Shown here: in pieces, positions 9,230 through 16,114 of the stretch
How the letters are laid out: each line of letters starts with the position of its first letter
Position numbering within the stretch: the stretch's first letter is position 1
Assembly: GCF_015207395.1 (NCBI RefSeq)
Contig: NZ_JADEWX010000014.1
Coordinates: forward strand, 1 to 64,000
Reading direction: 5' to 3'
Source: Nodosilinea sp. LEGE 07088
GTDB lineage: Bacteria > Cyanobacteriota > Cyanobacteriia > Phormidesmidales > Phormidesmidaceae
Length of the DNA: 64,000 bases
Translations under genes and position numbers: made by a program
Notes under the pieces: generated by a model
What the model was told of the DNA's origin: nothing
What the model saw: the letters and a program-made list of their open reading frames with translations, nothing else
Database searches by the model: none

Positions 9230-9533
9230 AAATCACCAGGGCTGAGGAAAGAATTTCGCGACGGCGTAAATAATTACGGCTGGTTTCTATACCCTGGCGG
9301 GTAATGAGGTCAACGTCTCTATCAAAAATGGTTTTGAGTTCCGCTTGCATCTGATCCAGGCTGGCGAAGGTAGGATGAGCCTCTGGATAAAATTGCACCA
9401 TTACGTCAATGTCGCTGTCGGGGTGAAAGTCGTCGCGCAGGACGGAACCAAAGAGGGCGAGTTCAGTGACTTGCCACTGCTGGCAGAAGTCAGCAATTGT
9501 TTCATTCGGAAGCTCAATCGCAACTCTCGGCAT
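9201..9533 (-). CDS. mntA: MntA-family nucleotidyltransferase antitoxin
   Basis: 110 residues from ATG 9533; an upstream in-frame ATG at 9575 would add 14 residues not expected in the family. The minimal nucleotidyltransferase signature GS-x10-D-x-D is present (GSVLRDDFHPDSDID, residues 29-43), with a third Asp in DRDVDLIT. MntA AMPylates the HepT toxin to neutralise it. The end overlaps hepT, so the two are translationally linked. It is the first gene of the pair; the promoter should lie just above 9533. Confidence 0.9.
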   Translation of the reverse strand: MPRVAIELPNETIADFCQQWQVTELALFGSVLRDDFHPDSDIDVMVQFYPEAHPTFASLDQMQAELKTIFDRDVDLITRQGIETSRNYLRRREILSSALVIYAAGSSISA

Positions 9534-10285
9534 CTTGACTGACCTCTTTTGGCTTGAGCTGAAAAACAGGAGCATGCTCTATCTCCCATTTCAGCATAAA
9601 AATTAAGAGCAGCATCAGCAACGAACTTGGGCAAGTTAACCTCAGAAACTCAATCGACCGAGCAGCTGCGGTTCCCATAGAGTAGATGGGGAATGCCGGT
9701 GCGGAGGGAAGAAGAGAACGGTTGAGTTAGAGGGGGAGAAGGGGGTGGTGGGTACTGCCCACCCTACTTAGCTAGGGGTAGGGTGCCGTCATCGCGCAGC
9801 GTGACGCACCTTTCACTGTGACATTCATTACAATCCTGTGCGGCATGGGCTTTGTGAAGTACCCCAGCAGGGGCCGTTTTCGAGTTTGCATCGTTTAGTA
9901 CAGGAAAATATGTATCCGCCAGATTGGGGCGGTGAGGATAGGATGCTTTTAGAGAGAGTAGAGTTTGGAGATGAGTGAGTTTGGTGCGTCACGCAGAGCG
10001 ATGGCGTACCCTACGGTTAATAGGTTCCCGGTACTGTATGGTCGAAAAGTTCAACAGGGGCGTTTTGTACTCAATGACACACAGACCGTCATTAATGCAA
10101 TTAGGAATAACCCTGATGCACTTCAGATTTGAATTGGCGCTATAAATAATTCTTTCGCACCTTACTTGGAATAGCACTGATTTAAGACTGGTAGGCAATG
10201 CTCATCCCTACGATAAATGTAACCGTCCCAGGAATTTAACGAAGGTTTAGGGATTTTGGGTCAGGAGACTCGGTAAGGTAAAACG
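9534..10285. other. Accessory intergenic region with inverted repeats
   Basis: About 750 bases without a credible gene. It holds an inverted repeat pair listed separately at 9778-9810 and 9983-10014, a G-rich stretch at 9731-9750 (AGGGGGAGAAGGGGGTGGTG) and presumably the leader of the IS66 remnant. The rest shows nothing recognisable. Confidence 0.5.
9778..10014. repeat. Pair of ~32-bp inverted repeats, possible MITE or paired interspersed repeats
   Basis: GTAGGGTGCCGTCATCGCGC... ending GTGACGCACC at 9778-9810 recurs in inverted form at 9983-10014 (GGTGCGTCACGCAGAGCGAT... ending TACCCTAC). The outer GGTGCGTCACGC and ACCCTAC parts match exactly; the centre differs. Each arm is itself weakly palindromic. 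The 172 bases between them encode nothing obvious. The arrangement fits a non-autonomous element or two inverted copies of a dispersed repeat. Confidence 0.65.
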
Positions 10286-10567
10286 ATGAGCGACGAGATC
10301 GAGATAGCCGGAATCCGCGTTCCTAAGGCCGACTGGGAGGCGACCCCCGCTAGCATCCAGATGTTAGTGCGGGTTCTGAGTGAACGGCTGTTGCCGCTGG
10401 AAGAGAACGTCAATCAGAGTTCGCAGAATTCATCCAAACCGCCGTCAACGGATGGCTTTGGCAAAGGCGTTAAAGCCAACGGAAAAGGCAAAAAGCCACT
10501 GCGAGAGCGGAGCGGGAAAGCCGCTCCCCGCGAAGCCGACACTGGCTCTCTAAGAGGTGATAGCTAG
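10286..10567 (+). pseudogene. IS66-family transposase N-terminal stub
   Basis: 93 residues with the N-terminal region of IS66-type transposases: IRVPKADWEATPASIQMLV followed by NQSSQNSSKPPSTDGFGK, then the Lys/Gly-rich linker. After about residue 78 (LRERSGK) similarity ends and the frame closes at 10567, so the helix-turn-helix, DDE core and C-terminus are absent. It is a broken remnant rather than a functional gene. A degenerate repeat array begins right after it. Confidence 0.8.
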
Positions 10568-10619
10568 AATAGCTATAGCATATAGGTTCCAGCGCATGAG
10601 ATGCCCGCACTGTCAGATT

Positions 10620-10985
10620 TGCTGTAGCACCGCAATTCGTTGTTGCGTTGGCCTGCCGGTCTTTGACCATCGCCGCATACGTCAGTGTGAGAGTGCAATT
10701 CTTGAGTGCGAGGGCTGCATACGTTAATGCGACAGCTCAATACGTTATATCGCGCCCTGACAACGTCGTTGCAGCAGCGCAATCGATTAAGTAGTCAATG
10801 CATAATGTCGCTGTCATAGAGCAATATCGAATATGCAGCCATCACACGAGGATACACTCAATCCACAACGTCGCTGTCATAGAGCAATATCGAATACGCC
10901 GCTATCACACGAGCATATGCTCAATGCACAACGTTATTGTCATTGCTGCAAGTCAATTGAAATCTCTCTGCAGAAGCTCAATGCT
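10620..10985. repeat. Degenerate array with ~21-bp period, including a 62-63-bp duplication
   Basis: Units near GCAATACGTTATTGCGACAGC repeat about every 20-22 bases. Examples start at GCATACGTCAGTGTGAGAGT, GCATACGTTAATGCGACAGC, CAATACGTTATATCGCGCCC and GACAACGTCGTTGCAGCAGC. A clearer higher-order copy of three units is duplicated: AACGTCGCTGTCATAGAGCA plus its continuation at about 10804-10860 recurs at 10866-10922, with a third partial copy after that. Unit cores are near-palindromic. Open frames across it are interrupted and look like by-products of a period divisible by three. Confidence 0.7.
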
Positions 10986-10988
10986 GTG

Positions 10989-11807
10989 TCAGTTCTGCCC
11001 TTGACTACCGAGCCGAGGGCGCTTGGGCGTCGAGATAGGAGACTCTAACCCCAGGTAGTCTGAGAGCCAAAACACGCATAGATAAAACGGCCCCGTATCC
11101 AGCAGCGCTGCCACCAGCTTAAACACATAGCCATAGCCAATAAAGCGAATCAGCTGTGGCCACAGCGCTTGCCCGGCTTCAATGGGCAACGCCCCGGCCA
11201 AAAAGTGGGTAATCAGTACTACGGCAGTAGTATCGACCAGCTGGCTGACCAGGGTAGAGCCGTTGTTGCGCAGCCACAGATGCTTGCCGTTGGTCAGCTC
11301 CTTCCAGAAGTGAAACAGGTAAACATCTACAAACTGGGCGGTCAGGTAGGCCAGCATTGAGGCCGTCACCGCACCAAAGGTAAGGTTACGAATTTCAAAA
11401 AATACCGGCAGTCGCCCGGCGGCATCCCTGGCAAGCTCGCCCGTAATCGGGTCCAGAGCCTCAAACCCCGGCAGCACGCCCCCCAGCCAGACAATGAACA
11501 GCACCCAAATATTCAGCGCTAGCCCCACCCACACCACCTGATTAGCCCGCTCCTTGCCGTAGAGTTCTGAAATCAGGTCGGTACAGAGAAAGGTCAGCGG
11601 GTAGGGCAGCACCCCTACCGCCACCGTCACAGCAACGTCACCCCAGGTGAAAATATTGACAAATCGGCTAATGCCCAGAATGTTGAGCATGCCAAGGGTG
11701 CCTAGAAACAGCCCTGAGAGCACTAAGAACACGACTTCGCGGCGGTTTTGAAGATGGACTGGCACTGGCCCATAGGTCGCGATAGGCACGGGAGATTCTG
11801 TTTTCAT
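10989..11807 (-). CDS. Queuosine precursor transporter (VUT family, YhhQ/DUF165)
   Basis: 272 residues, integral membrane protein with about six hydrophobic segments. Family landmarks are LPYPLTFLCTDLISELYG (about residues 66-83), the Asn-rich/aromatic FEIRNLTFGAV, and the C-terminal NNGSTLVSQLVDT with GYVFKLVAALLDTGP. Members import queuosine precursors (preQ0/preQ1 or queuine), used for tRNA wobble modification. It is the last gene of the co-directional series from ftn2 and lies 55 bases after fmt, so both neighbours act on tRNA. Confidence 0.88.
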   Translation of the reverse strand: MKTESPVPIATYGPVPVHLQNRREVVFLVLSGLFLGTLGMLNILGISRFVNIFTWGDVAVTVAVGVLPYPLTFLCTDLISELYGKERANQVVWVGLALNIWVLFIVWLGGVLPGFEALDPITGELARDAAGRLPVFFEIRNLTFGAVTASMLAYLTAQFVDVYLFHFWKELTNGKHLWLRNNGSTLVSQLVDTTAVVLITHFLAGALPIEAGQALWPQLIRFIGYGYVFKLVAALLDTGPFYLCVFWLSDYLGLESPISTPKRPRLGSQGQN

Positions 11808-11862
11808 CTGCGGTTTATCTCTACCGGAAGAATGACCGATTCAGTTCAGCTTACCAACTGAG

Positions 11863-12882
11863 CTAGGGCGACTGATCAGCAGGCAGGCTTCCCAAGACCT
11901 CCCCCACCTGCAGGCGACTGCCGTTGACAAAATCACTCCCGGCTTGGGCCTGTTTACCCATGGGTTTAACCCGGCGCAACAGCAGCAGTCCCTCGCTGGT
12001 CTGTACCAGGGGGCCGTGGCCCTTGAGCCAGCCGACGAGGGTGCCAGGGGCAGGATTTTTGTGGGCAGCGGCGATCGCCGCCACCGCATCCCTCAAGGCC
12101 ACCAGCTCTGGGGGCAGGGCAGCCCAGTAGGGGTCTACCAAGGGCGCGGTGGCCATCACCTTCAGGGGTTGATCGCGAAAGGTCGTCACCCCGTTGGGAT
12201 AGAAACCACGCACCTGATTGTGCAGTGCGATCGCAGGTTTGCTCCAGTCGAGCTCAAAATCTTGTTTTTGAATCAGTGGTGCGTAGGTAGCCCGAGCCTC
12301 GTCCTGGGGCATGGGGGTCAGGGTGCCCGCCTGGAGGCCATGCAAGGTTTCTACCAGCAGATCGGCGCACTGCTGAGATAGGGCGGCGGCCACGTCCTCA
12401 GCGGTATCGAGCAGGCCAATGGGCCAGTGCGACCTGAGCAGCATATCGCCAGTATCCATGCCCAGGTTCATCTTCATAGTGGTCATCCCCGTAGCGGTCT
12501 CGCCATTGACAATGCACCACTGAATCGGGGCGGCCCCACGATAGGCGGGCAGCAACGACCCGTGGCCGTTGATACACCCCCAGCGGGGCATGTCTAAAAT
12601 GCGTTGGGAAAGCAGCTGCCCGTAGGCCACCACCACAAAGGCATCGGCCCGCAGCCCGTTGAGGGCGGTCAGGGTAGCGGCGTCTTTTTTAATCCGCAGG
12701 GGTTGCAGCACTGGGCAGTTGGTTGCCGCCTGCTTAACCGGTGAGGCATCGACCGCCTTACCCCGGCCCCGTCGGCGATCGGGCTGGGTGACTACCGCTA
12801 CTACCTCAAAGCCCGGTTCGGCCAGCAGCCGCTCTAGGCTGGGCACGGCAAACTGAGGAGTGCCAAAGAAAACAAGTCGCAT
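11863..12882 (-). CDS. fmt: Methionyl-tRNA formyltransferase
   Basis: 339 residues, full length. N-terminal formyltransferase domain with [17 protein letters not shown] at the start, the 10-formyl-THF region [32 protein letters not shown] and the catalytic Asn/His/Asp set ([13 protein letters not shown]; Asp in MDTGD). The C-terminal OB-like domain starts near residue 205. It formylates initiator Met-tRNA in the cytoplasm. It begins 3 bases after the OmpA-like gene stops, so they are almost certainly cotranscribed. Confidence 0.96.
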   Translation of the reverse strand: MRLVFFGTPQFAVPSLERLLAEPGFEVVAVVTQPDRRRGRGKAVDASPVKQAATNCPVLQPLRIKKDAATLTALNGLRADAFVVVAYGQLLSQRILDMPRWGCINGHGSLLPAYRGAAPIQWCIVNGETATGMTTMKMNLGMDTGDMLLRSHWPIGLLDTAEDVAAALSQQCADLLVETLHGLQAGTLTPMPQDEARATYAPLIQKQDFELDWSKPAIALHNQVRGFYPNGVTTFRDQPLKVMATAPLVDPYWAALPPELVALRDAVAAIAAAHKNPAPGTLVGWLKGHGPLVQTSEGLLLLRRVKPMGKQAQAGSDFVNGSRLQVGEVLGSLPADQSP

Positions 12883-12885
12883 AGG

Positions 12886-13962
12886 TTAGCTACCGGGCAC
12901 AATGCCAATTTCGATCCGCTGATTGCGCTGTTGCTCTCCAGGGGTGGTGCCAACGGTACTGGGTCGGGTTTTGCCATAGCCCACGGGCACCCAGCGCGTC
13001 ATGCTCTCCTCCAGCTGAGGTTCGAGGAAGCGCTGTACGGCCAATGCCTGTTGCAGGGTCAGCTGGCCCGCTAGATCAGGCGTTATCGCTCCATCTGTGT
13101 GGCTGCCCACCAGCAGTGTAGCCGGGCCGTAGCGGCGTAGATCTGGAATGATGCTGTCGAGCAATTGCTGGCCGGGGGCGGTGAGGGTGCTGCTGCCCGG
13201 CTCAAACAGCAGGGCGCTGGGCAACACGACGCGATCGCGCACCAGCGGAAAGCGAGGCTCTTGGTAGGGCACCCGAGCAACATCGCTAGCGTCAGCCGAG
13301 GCCGTCTCAGGCTCAGCGACCGGGGGCACCTCAGAGCCAGCCTCCGGGTCATTGAGGAGGGCCAGGCGCTGATCGATCCGTCCTAGGCGATCGGCCAGGG
13401 TGCCATTGGGGGTGACATTCAGCGCTTCTTCTAGCTCGGTCAGGCGAGTATCGGCATTGGCCAGGTCTTGGCGTAGACCGGCTAGGTCGGCGGTGAGGCG
13501 ATCGCGATCGGCATCACTGAGGGCAGGTTCTTCAGTCTCAGCCGCCGGGGGGGCAGGTTCAACCGCTGGCGGTACGACCGCTGGCGCTACATCTGCGGGG
13601 CGCTCGGGTGGGGCGGCCCCCAGCTGGGCCGTACCGTCGTCTCGCCACCAGCGGGGCAGCTGTCGCAGCTTGCGCCGGGTTTGGTTGCCATAGCGCAGGG
13701 CTACTTCCACCGCGGGTAGCGACGGCTGACTCGACGGCAACACCTGGGCCACCAGCAGGCCGGCTAGCCAGCCGACACTCACCCCCATGCCCAAAACTAT
13801 CAGCCGCACAGCCAGCGTCCACAGGGCATGCAGTCTGCTCTTACCAGATGGCCCCTTGGGAGCCGGAGGTGGCCCCGACGGTTGGGGCGCAACAGGGTTA
13901 GAGGGCTCCGCCGACGGAGCAGACTCTGACGATAGAGGTGGCAGATCGGGGGCATCAGCCAT
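12886..13962 (-). CDS. OmpA-family protein with single TM anchor
   Basis: 358 residues. A Pro-rich cytoplasmic N-terminus (1-45) precedes one TM helix (about 48-75, LWTLAVRLIVLGMGVSVGWLAGLLVAQVL). A Pro/Glu-rich linker and a predicted coiled segment (DRDRLTADLAGLRQDLANADTRLTELEEAL, about 153-182) follow. The C-terminal OmpA domain (about 235-355) includes LLVGSHTDG and the RYGPAT/GYGKTRP elements that contact peptidoglycan. The layout resembles an inner-membrane-anchored peptidoglycan-binding protein such as MotB, but no MotA partner is nearby. It is 82 bases after DUF4335 and 3 bases before fmt. Confidence 0.85.
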   Translation of the reverse strand: MADAPDLPPLSSESAPSAEPSNPVAPQPSGPPPAPKGPSGKSRLHALWTLAVRLIVLGMGVSVGWLAGLLVAQVLPSSQPSLPAVEVALRYGNQTRRKLRQLPRWWRDDGTAQLGAAPPERPADVAPAVVPPAVEPAPPAAETEEPALSDADRDRLTADLAGLRQDLANADTRLTELEEALNVTPNGTLADRLGRIDQRLALLNDPEAGSEVPPVAEPETASADASDVARVPYQEPRFPLVRDRVVLPSALLFEPGSSTLTAPGQQLLDSIIPDLRRYGPATLLVGSHTDGAITPDLAGQLTLQQALAVQRFLEPQLEESMTRWVPVGYGKTRPSTVGTTPGEQQRNQRIEIGIVPGS

Positions 13963-14044
13963 AACGCAACCGGGCTAAAAACATTGGGCAAGCACTACAG
14001 CGGCAAGAGCAGAGGTGATGCGATCGCACTGGCTATCGCACTGG

Positions 14045-15430
14045 CTATTGGGGCCAGCCATCCCACGGACTCACCTCCAGCACCCCACCCTCAGTGAACA
14101 CCACCTGGAAATCGACCTGGTCGGCGGTGCTATCGGTCGCCGTTACCAAACTGGGCAGCGGTGTCTCGGCCACCAGCAGGCCAGCGGCAGCGTTGGTCGG
14201 CTCGTAGCCTACAATCTCGCCGTCCTCGGTCAGGCGCACCCGAAACCGGAGGGCCTCGCTGGCCGATAGGGGTTCCAGTTGGTCGAGAATACGGTCGTAG
14301 AGCTCGCTGTTCAAGGCGCGAATGCGATCGCCATCGCCTACCTTACTAGTCAGTTCGGGCAGAGCCTCGGCCGCCGCTGTGGTCTCCGGGTTCTCCGTTG
14401 GCTCCAGCACTACCTCACCATCGGGGGTAAAGGTGGCGACAAACTGAGCTACCCGCTCCTGCACCCGGCCAGCCCCATCCACTGGCACAAAGGTCAGCTC
14501 CGGCAGCGGCGTATTATCGACCTCGGCTAAGGCCAGGTCATTTTCATAGCGGTACCCCAAGATATCGCCGTCTTCTGAGACCGCAATCCGATAGACCAGA
14601 TCGCTAACGGGCCGGGGAGCGTCGGCCCAAGCCGTTTGTAGGCGGCGGGCTACGTCACCCTGCAGCAGCACCACCGTAGCCCCGTCCGTAATTGCCGGAG
14701 CGTTGTCTGCCAGGGCTAAGTCATTCTCTCCAGACGATGGCTCAGACGCAGCCTCCCCACCGACGTCACCATCAGCGGCTGGTGCATCCGTGGGGGCAGT
14801 ACTCGACTCAGCCGGAGCCACCGATTCAGTCTCGGGCTGGGTCGGCTCAAACTCAGGCAGAGGCACAAAGAATAGAGCCAAACCCGCCGCGGCCAGAACC
14901 GCCGCGCCCAAGGCGGCTGGCGCGGCTCGCTGGGTAATCGGTTCGGTGGGCTGCACCAGCCGCCGCGACACCGCCTGAAACTGAGCCGTCAGATCGGGCA
15001 GCGTTTGAGAGTCAGCTAGGAGCTGATCGACCGCTTCCATCAGGTCGTAGAACTGCACCGTGCTCAACTTCACATCGAGTGGCGGCTGGGCATTGACATC
15101 GCTAACGGGTTCCCCCAAGGGCTGCTGCTGCACAATTAGGTGATGGTAGGGGCCTTCACCGGGCTTGACGTCAACCATCGGCGGCACGCTGCCGGTCGCC
15201 GTCGGGTAGGGCACACCGCTGAGCAACCGTTGGCCGTAGCGACTAACCGCCGCTACCAGACTATCTAAAAACTCTCGACCCCCGGTAAGGGTGGCGTCGG
15301 TGGCCCCGGGCAGGTAGCACTCGGCATTCATCAGCACGGTCAGAGGCGACAATGGGTCATCGGCATTGTCGCTCAGCCCTTCCAGTACCAGGTTGCAGTG
15401 GGGTAAGGTATATCGCCGTTGAACGGTCAT
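14045..15430 (-). CDS. DUF4335 protein with TM segment and duplicated C-terminal domain
   Basis: 461 residues. An N-terminal conserved region (MTVQRRYTLPHCNLVLEGLS, then ECYLPGA and GGREFLDSLVAAVSRYGQ) is the DUF4335 signature. A TM helix lies at about 171-190 and an acidic, Ala/Ser/Thr-rich linker at 191-250. Two copies of a ~95-residue unit follow (about 253-345 and 366-457). Each contains a strand pair around SEDGDILGY / TEDGEIVGY, then NTPLPEL / ETPLPSL, then a closing TPDGEVVLEP / TEGGVLEVSP. Function is unknown; the family is conserved in cyanobacteria. Its start overlaps the DUF3038 stop by four bases, indicating translational coupling. Confidence 0.85.
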   Translation of the reverse strand: MTVQRRYTLPHCNLVLEGLSDNADDPLSPLTVLMNAECYLPGATDATLTGGREFLDSLVAAVSRYGQRLLSGVPYPTATGSVPPMVDVKPGEGPYHHLIVQQQPLGEPVSDVNAQPPLDVKLSTVQFYDLMEAVDQLLADSQTLPDLTAQFQAVSRRLVQPTEPITQRAAPAALGAAVLAAAGLALFFVPLPEFEPTQPETESVAPAESSTAPTDAPAADGDVGGEAASEPSSGENDLALADNAPAITDGATVVLLQGDVARRLQTAWADAPRPVSDLVYRIAVSEDGDILGYRYENDLALAEVDNTPLPELTFVPVDGAGRVQERVAQFVATFTPDGEVVLEPTENPETTAAAEALPELTSKVGDGDRIRALNSELYDRILDQLEPLSASEALRFRVRLTEDGEIVGYEPTNAAAGLLVAETPLPSLVTATDSTADQVDFQVVFTEGGVLEVSPWDGWPQ

Positions 15431-16032
15431 GATACTTCTCCGTCAAACAGGCTACTCCAGAGTCGCTGAGGGCCCAGCACCCCAGAACATAGCAGCAGCT
15501 GCTGCAATAGTTCAATGGCTAGCTGATTGAGCTTCTCGTCACTGCTGTAGGCAATCACCCCGGCGCGGCGGGGGTTCATGCGGGCTCGAAAATGGCTGCG
15601 AAAGCGGCTCAGGTAGTCGGCCAGGCGAAAATGGTGCTCTGGGGAAAGCTCGCGGTCACGCAGCTGCTGATAACCCACTAGCAGCTGTCGCACCAGCACC
15701 GTCAACCGTCGCGATAAGGTGCAAATAATCATCACCAAGGCCTTAGCCTCTTCGGTATGCAGAGGCCGACGCTGGCTGTAACGGCGCATGGGGTTAGTGC
15801 CCCGCAGTAGCCAGAGATGTACACGGCTCTTAACCAGGCCATCTAGGGCAAGGTCGCGGGCTGCCGTTAGCATGGCTTCGCTACCCACCAGATCGAGCGC
15901 CTCAATCGCGAGCAACAGTAAATCGAGCTGAATGCGCGCTCGACGGGGGCACTCATCACTGGGTAGCCCTTGGGCAACGAGGGTTTCGAGCACTAAGGGT
16001 GGCTGGGGAGCGGGCGGGCTATCTACTGGCAT
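15427..16032 (-). CDS. DUF3038 protein
   Basis: 201 residues, soluble and helical. Cyanobacterial family signature PRRARIQLDLLLLAIEALDLVGSEAM (about 29-54), then LWLLRGTNPMRRYSQRRPL and the conserved EAKALVMIICTLSRRLTVLVRQLL. The C-terminus has a second conserved block ending LLLCSGVLGPQRLWSSLF. Function is unknown. It lies 82 bases after ftn2 and is coupled to DUF4335 by an ATGA overlap, so the two proteins probably act together. Location beside ftn2 hints at division or envelope work, but that is inference. Confidence 0.85.
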   Translation of the reverse strand: MPVDSPPAPQPPLVLETLVAQGLPSDECPRRARIQLDLLLLAIEALDLVGSEAMLTAARDLALDGLVKSRVHLWLLRGTNPMRRYSQRRPLHTEEAKALVMIICTLSRRLTVLVRQLLVGYQQLRDRELSPEHHFRLADYLSRFRSHFRARMNPRRAGVIAYSSDEKLNQLAIELLQQLLLCSGVLGPQRLWSSLFDGEVS

Positions 16033-16114
16033 GCAGCTCTGGTGTTAATACGAACAGCATTCTATCAAAACACAGTTCAGCACTGCCCGTCCGAAGACAT
16101 TGCTAAACCAGCAC

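Noticed and set aside
10620-10985. CRISPR array
   Set aside because: Units are only about 21 bp, contiguous without unique spacers and highly degenerate; no cas genes in the window.
10798-11004. 68-codon frame across the 21-bp-period repeats
   Set aside because: Repetitive residues merely reflect a period divisible by three; no ribosome site and other frames are similarly open.
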